DNA of 64,000 nt, from positions 62,001-126,000 of the forward strand of contig JACIXD010000001.1 in assembly GCA_014360645.1 (NCBI GenBank). The letters run 5' to 3'. A program made the translations under genes and the position numbers. This DNA is from Actinomycetota bacterium. Its GTDB lineage: Bacteria > Actinomycetota > Geothermincolia > Geothermincolales > RBG-13-55-18. Under the pieces are notes generated by a model. It searched no databases, was not told the origin of the DNA, and worked only from the letters and a program-made list of their open reading frames with translations. Shown piece after piece: positions 1-7,501 of this stretch. The number at the start of each line of letters is the position of its first letter. Positions within the stretch are counted from its first letter, which is position 1.

Positions 1-3
1 GGG

Positions 4-561
4 ATGAAGAGGGGAGAGAACATCAGGCCGAACCAGCGCGGGGAGTTCCCGCGCGTCCATGGCAGTGCTTTCGTTGACCCGTCCGCGCTGATCATAGGCG
101 ATGTCTTCGTGGGGCGGGATGTCTTCGTCGGACCGGGCGCGGTGATCAGGGCGGACGAGCCGCGGAGCTCTATAGAGATAGGGGATGGCAGCAACGTCCA
201 GGATGGCGTGATCGTTCACGCCCTCGAGGGCTCCCGCGTGCTCATAGGGAAAAGGACCTCCCTCACGCACGGATGCATAATCCACGGGCCGTGCAGGATA
301 GGGGACGGCTGCTTCGTGGGATTCGGCTCCGTGGTCTTTGGCGCCTCGGTCGGGGACGGGACACTGGTCAGGCATCTCGCCGTGGTCGAGGGGGTGGAGG
401 TGGGAGCGGGGAAACGGGTGGAATCAGGCGGCGTCGTCGATACCCATGCCAAGGCCCAGGAGCTGGAGGAACTCGGCGAGGGGGACCGGGATCTCGCGAA
501 CAGGGTGGCGGCCATGAACCTCTCACTCGCAAGGGCTTACAGGGAGATGCTCGGGGATTGA
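4..561 (+). CDS. gamma-class carbonic anhydrase-like hexapeptide-repeat protein
   Basis: This 185-residue protein is built of left-handed beta-helix hexapeptide repeats (VGRDVF, IGDGSN, IGDGCF, VGAGKR and others). The residues that make gamma carbonic anhydrases work appear conserved: zinc-ligand histidines at about 72, 89 and 94, with the 5-residue spacing of the last two typical of Cam, plus Arg49, Asp51 and Gln66 at the positions usual for the proton network. It probably hydrates CO2 in the cytoplasm as a homotrimer. The length fits the short CamH group, which lacks the acidic loop of archaeal Cam. A helical tail (residues 150-185) follows the helix. No signal peptide is seen. It stands alone, followed by a dispersed repeat and purC. 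Some family members are metal-binding acyltransferase relatives without anhydrase activity, so the enzymatic call is an inference. Confidence 0.82.
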   Translation: MKRGENIRPNQRGEFPRVHGSAFVDPSALIIGDVFVGRDVFVGPGAVIRADEPRSSIEIGDGSNVQDGVIVHALEGSRVLIGKRTSLTHGCIIHGPCRIGDGCFVGFGSVVFGASVGDGTLVRHLAVVEGVEVGAGKRVESGGVVDTHAKAQELEELGEGDRDLANRVAAMNLSLARAYREMLGD

Positions 562-635
562 CGGCACGTCGTGCCTGCCGTGACCGGGCGAGAACCCGGG
601 CGCCGGCGCTGTGATTCGGACTGAACGGATAAAAC

Positions 636-741
636 GATCATGATCTCTACTCAGGAACACGCTGAATGTAGGTGTTTTAGGCCCATGACGCAACCTCATG
701 TTGTGTCGGAGCCATCCCTTCCTGGACTAACGGGCTAATCG
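636..741 (+). repeat. 105-bp dispersed element, copy 1
   Basis: About 105 bp here match 48193-48300 at about 90 percent without any indel. The element can fold: an outer stem pairs CAGGAA (652-657) with TTCCTG (719-724), and an inner 6-7 bp stem pairs CGCAAC (689-694) with GTTGTG (700-705). It is also an open micro-ORF from ATG 640, about 32 codons with the core AECRCFRPMTQPHVV. It lies between the carbonic anhydrase gene and purC. Whether it is an RNA, a tiny gene or a mobile repeat cannot be decided from two copies. Confidence 0.7.
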
Positions 742-761
742 TTTGGATAATGGCCGGGCTC

Positions 762-805
762 GCAAGAGGAACGCAAGAGGAACATAAGAGGAACGCAAGA
801 GGAAG
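762..805 (+). promoter_or_regulatory. four 11-bp tandem repeats carrying purine-rich ribosome-binding-like cores
   Basis: Four consecutive 11-mers (762-772, 773-783, 784-794, 795-805) follow the pattern gcaagaggaac with small changes. They end 8 bases before the purC ATG, and GGAAGGAAAGGAA fills the rest. Each unit contains AGAGGA, so the leader offers several Shine-Dalgarno-like sites in a row. Confidence 0.5.
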
Positions 806-813
806 GAAAGGAA

Positions 814-1836
814 ATGGGGAGCGTTAAGGACCTGGAGATACTGGAGGAGCCCTCCGAGGAGCGGCCGGGAAGGGGCAGGTTCCGTTTCTCGGACCGCTAT
901 TCCGTCTTCGACTGGGGGGAGATGCCGGACCACATAGAGGGCAAGGGAGCGGCGCTCTGCCTCATGGGGGCCTTTTTCTTCGAGAGGCTCGAGGAGATGG
1001 GCATGGCCACGCATTACCTCGGGGTGGTGGGAGAGGACGGCGTGGCGCGCCGTCTGGGCGAGATCGAAGCCCCGGCCGACACCATGGAGGTGCGGCTGGT
1101 GCGTGTGCTGGAGCCCCGTGCGGCAGGGGATACCTACGATTACTCCGCCTACCGAGGGCTGAGGGGGAACTTCCTCATCCCCCTGGAGGTGATCTACCGC
1201 AACTCGCTCCCTGAGGGGTCCAGCGTCTTCAAGCGCCTGGAGGAGGGCAGCTTGCGCCTGGAGGACCTTGGTCTGGAAAGACCTCCCATCCCCGGCGAGA
1301 GGCTCGAACGCCCCGTCCTCGACGTCTCCACCAAGCTGGAGGCGACCGACAGGTACCTGGGGTGGGAGGAGGCCGGGGAGATCTCGGGACTCTCCCGTGA
1401 AGAGATGGAGGGGCTAAGGGAAGCCGTCCTGCACATCGACGACCTCATCTCGCGGGCCGTTGCGCCCCTGGGCTTGGTCAACCAGGACGGCAAGGTGGAG
1501 TTCGCCTTCGACGAGGAGCGGAGGCTGATGTTGGTGGATGTCCTAGGCACGCCGGACGAATGCCGTTTCGAGTACGGGGGGATGCCGGTGAGCAAGGAGG
1601 TGGCCAGGATATTCTACCGCCGCACGGAGTGGAGCCGGGAGGTGGAGAAGGCGAAGAGGAAAGACCGGCTGAACTGGAAAAACCTGGTCGGCTCCGCGCC
1701 GCCGCCCCTCCCCGCCAGGATGAGGGAACTGGTCTCCCTCCTCTACCAGGGCTGCTGCGACGGCATAACCGGCAGGCCGTTCTTCGCGGCGCCGCCGCTG
1801 GAAGAGGTCCTCGCCGAGCTGAAGGAGCTGCTCTAG
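814..1836 (+). CDS. purC: phosphoribosylaminoimidazole-succinocarboxamide synthase (SAICAR synthetase), long archaeal-like form
   Basis: SAICAR synthetase joins CAIR and aspartate with ATP in step 8 of purine synthesis. Family signatures are visible: SDRYSVFDWGEMPD (residues 26-39), KGAALCLMGAFFFERLEE, THYLGVVG, the nucleotide/substrate segment RNSLPEGSSVFKRL (about 129-142), and the late LVDVLGTPDECRF block followed by SKEVARIFYRRTEW. At 340 residues it is about 100 longer than the usual bacterial PurC and resembles the longer archaeal type. The ATG at 814 follows a purine-rich repeat leader. No other purine genes are nearby, so it is probably expressed alone. Confidence 0.88.
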   Translation: MGSVKDLEILEEPSEERPGRGRFRFSDRYSVFDWGEMPDHIEGKGAALCLMGAFFFERLEEMGMATHYLGVVGEDGVARRLGEIEAPADTMEVRLVRVLEPRAAGDTYDYSAYRGLRGNFLIPLEVIYRNSLPEGSSVFKRLEEGSLRLEDLGLERPPIPGERLERPVLDVSTKLEATDRYLGWEEAGEISGLSREEMEGLREAVLHIDDLISRAVAPLGLVNQDGKVEFAFDEERRLMLVDVLGTPDECRFEYGGMPVSKEVARIFYRRTEWSREVEKAKRKDRLNWKNLVGSAPPPLPARMRELVSLLYQGCCDGITGRPFFAAPPLEEVLAELKELL

Positions 1837-1985
1837 GGGGACCGGTGCGGGCGGCGCTGTAGTGAATATTTCCTCGCGCATGGACCGCGATGACCGTCGC
1901 GTTAAGGCATGTATTCTTATTAATGATAAAGGAAGGTAAGGACGGTGTCGCGGGGGTAAGATCCGGTCGGGAGGTCGGCTAGGAG

Positions 1986-2150
1986 ATGCTTGAGAGGGGG
2001 AAGGAGCCGGACGAGCACTACATACCCACGCGTTACCCAATCGCGTATCCCCAGGGAGCCCCCTTCGAGTACTGCACGAGATCGGAGGCCGAGCGGGCGA
2101 TCGAAAATGGAGAGTCGGGCATCTCCTTGTGTGAGGATAAGATATCTTGA
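1986..2150 (+). pseudogene. HEPN-domain protein, C-terminal remnant
   Basis: Fifty-four codons starting MLERGKEPDEHYIPTRYP match the C-terminal third of HEPN proteins: the conserved DxHYIPTRYP helix turn, then GAPFEYCTRSEAERAIE. The N-terminal helices, including the usual RxxxxH RNase motif, are absent, and no matching sequence is open upstream. HEPN proteins pair with MNT nucleotidyltransferases as toxin-antitoxin modules, and an MNT remnant follows directly. The fragment is probably inactive. Confidence 0.72.
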
Positions 2151-2489
2151 CCGCGCGGCGGTGGAAAAGGCGCTGAAAGAATACCTCGGCGACCTGACGG
2201 CCAGGCATCCCAGCCGGAAAGGGTCGCGGTCTTCGGCTCCTTCGCGAGGGGAGACGCGGTGCCGTCAAGCGATGTAGGCCTCCTCCTGGTGCTGGACCGT
2301 TCGGAGCTCTCTTTCCTCGACCGCATACCCATTTGCATGCCGTCGCGATTCCGGGTGGGGGTGGATGGCTTTCCCTATACTCGCGGAGAGCTGGAGGACA
2401 TGCTGGCGGAGGGCAACAGCTTCGTGGCCTCCGCCCTGGAAGAGGGCATGGAACTCTATCGCCGACCGCCGTCCGGAGGGCGGCGTTGA
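2131..2489 (+). pseudogene. MNT-type nucleotidyltransferase (HEPN partner), frameshifted and catalytically altered
   Basis: A GTG at 2131 overlaps the HEPN remnant end and opens RIRYLDRAAVEKALKEYL, typical of the MNT N-terminus. Around 2205-2220 the frame changes. The next frame then reads VAVFGSFARGDAVPSSDVG and LLLVLDRSELSFLDRIP, and later GFPYTRGELEDML. The GSFARG motif is intact, but the second metal-binding Asp of the expected SDVD is Gly, and the later VDVF-like strand reads VDGF. One frameshift plus loss of a catalytic residue argue for a dead antitoxin gene. Confidence 0.7.
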
Positions 2490-2523
2490 AGGAAGGACCG
2501 GCGGCATGCGCTGTCCCTTAGAG

Positions 2524-2543
2524 CGACACGACGGGTCGTGTCG
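2524..2543. other. perfect 8-bp hairpin
   Basis: CGACACGA pairs with TCGTGTCG around a CGGG loop. There is no T-run on either side, so it is not a classic intrinsic terminator. It lies between the end of the MNT remnant and the end of the convergent acetoacetate-decarboxylase-like gene and may still act as a two-way stop signal. Confidence 0.45.
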
Positions 2544-2642
2544 GGTTGCGGGGATCGCTGCCATTGTCTTCCGGCAGATGGAGAGCGAGTTCCTCGCGCC
2601 CTCAGAGGGTGACCGCCGCCGTGGCCACAGGCTTGCTTGAGG

Positions 2643-3410
2643 TCAGAGAGCCAGGCGCTCCTCGGCCTCGGGGAGGATGAGCTTTCCCTTCGGGACGTAC
2701 AGGGTCATGACGCTGCGCCCGGGCGCGATCTCGCGGATGCGGCGCGAAAGCTCGTGCTCGCCCAGTACCAGACGCGCGCCGCCGGGGCGGAAGCTGCGGC
2801 CCAGTCCGCCGGAGATGCCGCTCGCGGGCGTGCGCAGGAGCTCACGGTCCTTGACCGAGAAGATGGTGTAGTCGAAGTAGGTCTTCATGCGGGCGGCGTT
2901 CTTCCTCACCTCCAGGGTCAGTATCTCTTTGCCGCCCTCGGAGAGGGTGCAGGACACCCTGCCGCCGTCTTCCCGGAAGTCTATGTCGGCCAGGAACTTG
3001 GGGAACCCCCAGATGTCGATGCCCGCGCGCAGCCCCACCTCCGAGGTCAGCGGCAACTGCCAGATGAACACCTCGAAGGAGAGCGACGCGGCCATGCGCA
3101 GCACCGGGAAGAGAGGGGGGTTGAAGCGGGGGCGGTAGCGCACCGGCACCATGATGATGAACTCCCTGTAGGGGCCGATGGTGGTGTCGCGGTAATCCGC
3201 CGCCATGAACCCCAACAGGCCTTTGCCGGGATACATCTCCGCGGGCACCAGCTTGGAGGTGGGCAGGAGCTCCTTGAGCTTGAGGGTGGGGGCGGCGAAC
3301 ACGCCCGCCACCGCGAGTAGGTCGCGGTAGAGTATGGGTACATCGCAGGTGCCGCCGGTTATCTCCACCGTCCGCCGGGTGATCCCCTCGAAGAAGCTGC
3401 CCTCCATCAC
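2643..3410 (-). CDS. acetoacetate decarboxylase (ADC) family protein
   Basis: The 255-residue protein has the ADC fold signatures YREFIIMVPV (substrate pocket) and GIDIWGFPKFLADIDF (about residues 129-144). In clostridial Adc the equivalent is a Lys-Lys pair: the first Lys forms the Schiff base and the second lowers its pKa. Here the first Lys is kept and the second is Phe, so true acetoacetate decarboxylation is doubtful. ADC relatives with such changes act as aldolase-dehydratases or are uncharacterised. A helix-rich C-terminus ends PEAEERLAL. It is transcribed alone toward the HEPN/MNT remnant, with the promoter presumably in 3411-3600. Confidence 0.75.
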   Translation of the reverse strand: MMEGSFFEGITRRTVEITGGTCDVPILYRDLLAVAGVFAAPTLKLKELLPTSKLVPAEMYPGKGLLGFMAADYRDTTIGPYREFIIMVPVRYRPRFNPPLFPVLRMAASLSFEVFIWQLPLTSEVGLRAGIDIWGFPKFLADIDFREDGGRVSCTLSEGGKEILTLEVRKNAARMKTYFDYTIFSVKDRELLRTPASGISGGLGRSFRPGGARLVLGEHELSRRIREIAPGRSVMTLYVPKGKLILPEAEERLAL

Positions 3411-3805
3411 GCGCCTCCTTCCGACTTTCCCGTTCTCGTGCCGCCAGCCTTACCCTATTCATGCCCGCTTTACTTGCGGGTTAAACCATCCACCGCGGAG
3501 GACCGGCGCCGGAGCACCTGACGCGTCATGCCGCTGGCTCACCGCCCCGCCGGCTGACTCCACCCGGCCGGTTTCGCCCTGCTTCCGCCCGTAACCCCTC
3601 TACAGTATTTTGCCGGGGATAAGGCCGATAGATCGCAAGTACTACGTTGAGCCAGCACAAGAACCAGCATCGTCATACCACACCTGGAGAATAAACCGAT
3701 AGATCGCATGTGCTACGTCGGCCCGGCTTATGCCAGGTGTTCAGTTGCTTGGCAACATTTCAAATCGTGGCAACGGGGTCGGGAATCCTAATTGTCGCCG
3801 ATCAC
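3411..3805. repeat. 395-bp non-coding stretch with a 23-bp direct repeat and a REP-like sequence
   Basis: No gene is apparent. A 23-bp unit beginning ccgatagatcgca at 3625-3647 recurs at 3696-3718 with two differences. Bases 3776-3803 (starting ggggtcgggaatcctaattg) abut the end of the ABC permease gene and look like a short repetitive extragenic sequence, though only one copy is seen here. The upstream half should contain the promoter of the ADC-like gene. Confidence 0.55.
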
Positions 3806-4597
3806 TCAGTATTTTACCAGGGAGCCGGTGCGGCGGGCGTGGCGCACCGCGAGGCCGAAGAGCGCCAGGCTCAAGGGGATCAGCGCGGCGGCGATGGCCG
3901 CCAGAGCAAGGGTCTCGCGCCACAGCGAGGCCAGCCCCGCGCCCTTGAGCAGAGCGGAACGGATGCCGTCCAGCGACCAGGTCATAGGCAGGAGGCGGGA
4001 GAAGAACTGCATCCAGCCCGGCAGCACGGAGTAGGGGAAGAACACCCCGCCCAGCAGGATGGAGAGGCTGCTCACCGCCCAGTTGATGGGGTCGCCGCGC
4101 TTGAAGACGATGATGAAGGCGGCGGATATGATCCCCAGCGCGGCGTAGGAGGCGACGGTCAGCGCCAGGAGGAGGAGGGCGGCGGGCAGGTTGGCCCCGG
4201 CGTAGGACACGCCGAAGGCCGCCCCCAGGAGGAGGTACGCGAGCACGCTGATCGAGGTGAGCAGGAAACGCCACAGCGCGGAGGAGAGAACGATGGTGGT
4301 GAGCGAGGTGGGGGTGGCCATCATCGCCTCCAGGGTCCCCATCATCTGTTCCTCGCGCACGCTCTCGGCGAAGGAACCCAGCCCGGCCCGCAGGTACATA
4401 GCCATGGCCATCCCCACCAGCGCGAAGGAGAAGTAATCGTCGGCGGTTCCGCTCACGTAGGAGGGGTCCACGATCCTCCCCGCGAAGTAGAAGATGGTCA
4501 CCGAGAAGACCATCCCCGCCAGAGAGAGGAGGAAATTGAAGCGGTAGCTGGTCTCTATGAGGAAGTCGCGCTTGAGGAAGGCGAGGGCTTTCCTCAT
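3806..4597 (-). CDS. ABC-2 type transporter permease
   Basis: This 263-residue integral membrane protein has about six hydrophobic segments: near residues 20-40, 52-72, 100-125, 133-160, 165-180 and 230-252. A cytoplasmic stretch, SFAESVREEQMMGTLEAMMATP, is typical of ABC-2 permeases. It starts with an ATG whose last base overlaps the TGA of the preceding ATPase gene (ATGA at 4594-4597), so the two are translationally coupled. The pair forms an exporter of unknown substrate; lipids, polysaccharide or drugs are typical. The stop codon borders a REP-like sequence. Confidence 0.85.
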   Translation of the reverse strand: MRKALAFLKRDFLIETSYRFNFLLSLAGMVFSVTIFYFAGRIVDPSYVSGTADDYFSFALVGMAMAMYLRAGLGSFAESVREEQMMGTLEAMMATPTSLTTIVLSSALWRFLLTSISVLAYLLLGAAFGVSYAGANLPAALLLLALTVASYAALGIISAAFIIVFKRGDPINWAVSSLSILLGGVFFPYSVLPGWMQFFSRLLPMTWSLDGIRSALLKGAGLASLWRETLALAAIAAALIPLSLALFGLAVRHARRTGSLVKY

Positions 4598-5481
4598 CCC
4601 CCCGCCTCCTTTCCCGACCGCTCCTCCTCGCCCGCGCCGCCTCCGGGCATGGCCCCCTCCCTCCGCACCAGCTCCACGAAGATGTCTCCAAGTCCGGCGC
4701 CCCTGCCCAGCAGGGCCTCCCCGCGCCGCAGGAGTCCCTCAAGGGAGCCGAGGAAGAGCAGGCGCCCGCGGTGCAGGATGGCCGCCTCGTCGCAGAGCCG
4801 CTCCGCCTCCCCCATGTCCTGGGTGGCCAGGAGGACCGTCTTGTCCCGCGCGGCCACCAGCTCCCCGCGGATAAAGTCCTGCAGGGGGTAGGCGGCGTCG
4901 GGCGACAGGGAGCGGGTGGGCTCGTCCATGAGCAGCACCTGGGGGTCGTGCAGCAGGGCCCTGGCCACGGCGGCCTTCTGGCGCATGCCCGCGGAGTAGT
5001 CGGAGAAAGGGACGTCCAGGTATTCGCGCATGTCCAGGATCCCCGCCAGCTCATCGATGCGGCGAGCGGCGGACGACGGGTCCATGCCGTGCAGGGCGGC
5101 GAAGAACTCCAGGTTGCGGCGGCCGGAGAGGCGCCAGTAGAAGCTGCGCTCCTCGCTCAGGACCATGCCCATGCGCGAGCGCGCGACGCGGCCCTGCCGG
5201 AGGGGGTCCATCCCCAGGACACGCGCCGAACCGGAGGTGGGGTAGAGGAGCCCGTAGACGATCTTGATCAAGGTGGTCTTGCCGGCCCCGTTGGTCCCCA
5301 ATAGGCCGAAGACGGAGCCCGGTCGCACCCCGAAGCTCACCCCGTCCAGGGCCCGGATCTTCCCCTGCCTCCAGGAGGGGAGAAAGAAGGAACGCGCGCC
5401 GCGCGACGGGCGCGGGTAGTCCTTCACCACGTCATCGACGACGAGCGCGAAGCTCTCGCCCCTATACCCTTCCTCCAACAT
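4594..5481 (-). CDS. ABC transporter ATP-binding protein (ABC-2 exporter)
   Basis: The ATPase has Walker A GTNGAGKTT (residues about 60-70), a Q-loop region at MGMVLSEERSFYWRLS, an unusual signature YSAGMRQK, Walker B VLLMDEP and a switch region around ATQDMGEA. Asp-Met replaces the usual His, so the H-loop histidine seems missing, a possible weakness in hydrolysis. I chose the ATG at 5481, preceded by GGAGAAAGG, over the ATG at 5523, which lacks a ribosome site. The N-terminus carries a charged insert (SRGARSFFLPSWRQGK) before the first strand, as in DrrA/teichoic-acid-type ATPases. It is coupled to the downstream permease. Confidence 0.86.
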   Translation of the reverse strand: MLEEGYRGESFALVVDDVVKDYPRPSRGARSFFLPSWRQGKIRALDGVSFGVRPGSVFGLLGTNGAGKTTLIKIVYGLLYPTSGSARVLGMDPLRQGRVARSRMGMVLSEERSFYWRLSGRRNLEFFAALHGMDPSSAARRIDELAGILDMREYLDVPFSDYSAGMRQKAAVARALLHDPQVLLMDEPTRSLSPDAAYPLQDFIRGELVAARDKTVLLATQDMGEAERLCDEAAILHRGRLLFLGSLEGLLRRGEALLGRGAGLGDIFVELVRREGAMPGGGAGEEERSGKEAGG

Positions 5482-5841
5482 GCCGCCTTTCTCCGGTCCT
5501 CCATGCTCCCGGGACCTCATCATCTATATCTACCACGCGGGCGCCCGTTGACCTCCCGCCGTCCGGGAGGCCCCGGGGACGACGTCCGCAGTCCGGGGAT
5601 ACGTACGACCTTTGTCGCGCTCGATTGGATGAGATGCCCGCGTGGTGGCGAGAACGGGACGCCGCATAACCCCGGTCACCTCCTGCGTGGCCGTACCCTT
5701 GAGCGGCGGTCGCGCGTCTCGCCCGGTGACGGGGGACCGCCCGGTCCCGCCGCCGGGCGCCCGGGCCCAGGGCGGAGGCGGCTTCGGGCTAACGTCTCCG
5801 CTCAGCCGGGAGGATCCCGCCGGCCGCCGGGCACCGGGGGC
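5482..5841. other. non-coding interval between the exporter operon and nrpR
   Basis: This 360-bp, very GC-rich interval holds the promoter of the ABC exporter at its right end and the 3' side of nrpR at its left. A hairpin, GGGACC-GCCC-GGTCCC near 5745-5760, may help end nrpR transcription, although no T-run follows on the minus strand. I see no gene in it. Confidence 0.4.
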
Positions 5842-6828
5842 TTACCTGAATCGGGTGAGGGAGGCGTAGTCGACCAGGGCGGCCATGGCGCGGGAGGTGG
5901 TGTCCACGCCCATCTCCTCCGCGGCGGCGGGCGGGTTGAGCCCGCCCGCGACCACCATGCCCACGCGGTCCCTCCCCGCGGGCACCTCCATGAGGGGCTG
6001 TCCGGGACGGCCCAGCAGCACCATCTCCCCCAGGCGGGCGGACTTCATCGCTTCCAGCACATCGAGGGACGCGCCCAGCGCGGAGGCGGGGATGAGGCGG
6101 AAGGAGGCGCAGATGCGGCCCGTGCCCGACCTTGCCGCCGCGTGCACGCTGGTCATCCTGCCCTTGATGAAGATCTCGATGGGATCGAGGGTCGATCCCG
6201 CGTAACTGATGATCTCGGTGAAGCGCCGGGGCTTCCCCCCCGCCAGCTCCAGCAGGCCGCCGAAGCTCGATTCCACCGGGATGCCGTGGCGCAGGAAAAC
6301 GGCGTTGAGGGTTACGCTGCACACCGTCCCCCAGGCCGCCATTCCCGCCGGGACCTCCACCCCGTCCACGTGCTCGCCGGGGCCGGCGCGCAGGACGAGG
6401 TCCGAGAGGCAGAAGCCGGCCTTGAAGGCCGGGCGCATGGCCTCCACCGCCTTTTTCTCCTGCGACAGGGGGAAGAAGGAGAGGTTGACCACCAGCCTGC
6501 CGCGCAGCGAGTTCAGGTCGAAATCCGCCCGGCAGGCCAGGTCGTCGATGCGCGTGTTGACGAAGCCGACGCGGTCCACGGCCAGCGCGCTCTCCAGCTC
6601 CTGGCGCCCGCGTTCGGTGAGCACGCGCCCGCTCCTCCCCACCAGACTGGTGAAGCCCCGCCCGTCGAGGTGCAGGAGGTGGTAGCGCACCGTCCTCTCG
6701 TTGAGATCCACCCCCCGCAGGGCCAGCTCGCGGGAGATGGCCCTGGCCCCCAGCGGCTCCCGCGCCTCCTGCAGGACCTCCAGGATGGCCAGGGTCTTTC
6801 TTTCCAGGGAAACGTTTTCCACACCCAT
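5842..6828 (-). CDS. nrpR: NrpR-like transcriptional regulator of nitrogen genes (DUF128 family)
   Basis: The 328-residue protein starts with a winged helix (residues 8-75: LERKTLAILEVLQEAREPLGARAISR, then an ERTVRYHLLHLDGRG recognition region). One long DUF128/NrpR domain follows, with KAGFCLSDLVLRAGPGEHVDG, GTVCSVTLNAVFLRHGIPVESSFGG and GEMVLLGRPGQPLMEVP. In methanogens NrpR represses nitrogen-fixation and glutamine synthetase genes, and 2-oxoglutarate releases it. It lies divergent from a glutamate synthase operon with amt, glnK and glnA beyond, which supports the same role. Only one NrpR domain is present, as in the single-domain archaeal regulators. The ATG at 6828 has no strong ribosome site. 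Confidence 0.88.
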   Translation of the reverse strand: MGVENVSLERKTLAILEVLQEAREPLGARAISRELALRGVDLNERTVRYHLLHLDGRGFTSLVGRSGRVLTERGRQELESALAVDRVGFVNTRIDDLACRADFDLNSLRGRLVVNLSFFPLSQEKKAVEAMRPAFKAGFCLSDLVLRAGPGEHVDGVEVPAGMAAWGTVCSVTLNAVFLRHGIPVESSFGGLLELAGGKPRRFTEIISYAGSTLDPIEIFIKGRMTSVHAAARSGTGRICASFRLIPASALGASLDVLEAMKSARLGEMVLLGRPGQPLMEVPAGRDRVGMVVAGGLNPPAAAEEMGVDTTSRAMAALVDYASLTRFR

Positions 6829-6854
6829 ACGGCAATAATTCTCCTATTATCTCG

Positions 6855-6908
6855 TTGACAATATAGCATTATTCGTATTAAATAGGCAATAGGTTACCGT
6901 TTACCTAC
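6855..6908 (+). promoter_or_regulatory. probable glutamate synthase promoter with operator-like box
   Basis: TTGACA at 6855-6860 is followed after 17 bases by TTAAAT (6878-6883), a reasonable -35/-10 pair in an A+T-rich island. Just downstream, 6893-6908 reads GTTAC, nine bases, then AC, the AC-n9-AC spacing of actinobacterial GlnR boxes. The same bases also form a GGTT-N6-TACC dyad (6892-6905) that a dimeric repressor such as NrpR could use. Position after the -10 favours repression. Confidence 0.5.
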
Positions 6909-7063
6909 GAAGATGATGTTGAAGGAGAGATGCGCCAGGCTCGCGGGGCAACGGCTATCCGGGACAGTTATCGTATCCGGAACAGATATCTATATGTCAA
7001 GTCGCCCTCATGAGCTAGAATAATCCCCGTCCGGTTGATTTGAGAGAGGATAAGGAGAACCCC

Positions 7064-7501
7064 TTGATCAGGATCGTGCCGCGCGAGGAGTACTGCATCG
7101 GGTGCCGCCTGTGCGAGATCCACTGCATCGTGCAGCACTCCAGGAGCAAGAACATCATCAAGGCTTTCAAGAGCGAGAGGAGGCCGGTGAAGCGGGTTGA
7201 GGTGGAGGAGGAGGGCCACGTCTCCTTCGCCCTGCAGTGCCGGCACTGCGATGAGGCTCCCTGCGTCACCGCATGCCTCTCGGGGGCCATGCAGAAAGAC
7301 CCCCGGACGGGGGCGGTGGTCAACGACCCGGAGCGCTGCGTGGGGTGCTGGACCTGCATCCTGGTTTGCCCCTTCGGCGCGGTGCGCCGGGACGAGGCGG
7401 AACACAAGGCGGTGGGGAAGTGCGACCTCTGTCCGGACCTCGAGGTCCCGGCCTGCGTGGCCAACTGCCCCAACGAGGCCCTGCTCATGGTGGAGGAATG
7501 A
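7064..7501 (+). CDS. 4Fe-4S ferredoxin subunit of glutamate synthase (DmsB/HycB-like)
   Basis: About 145 residues carry four cysteine clusters: CIGCRLCEIHC near the start, CRHCDEAPCVTAC, CVGCWTCILVCPFGA and CDLCPDLEVPACVANCP. That gives up to four 4Fe-4S centres for electron entry. I chose the TTG at 7064 because AAGGAG sits 6 bases upstream; the earlier TTG at 7040 has no such site. The stop overlaps the ATG of the next gene (ATGA at 7498-7501). As first gene of the operon it probably passes electrons to the FAD subunit and on to the FMN subunit of the ferredoxin-rich glutamate synthase. Confidence 0.82.
   Translation: MIRIVPREEYCIGCRLCEIHCIVQHSRSKNIIKAFKSERRPVKRVEVEEEGHVSFALQCRHCDEAPCVTACLSGAMQKDPRTGAVVNDPERCVGCWTCILVCPFGAVRRDEAEHKAVGKCDLCPDLEVPACVANCPNEALLMVEE

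Noticed and set aside
638-735. c-di-GMP-I riboswitch in the 105-bp element (GACGCAAcc resembles GACGCAAAGCC)
   Set aside because: Only a few bases match. The three-way junction and tetraloop/receptor are absent.
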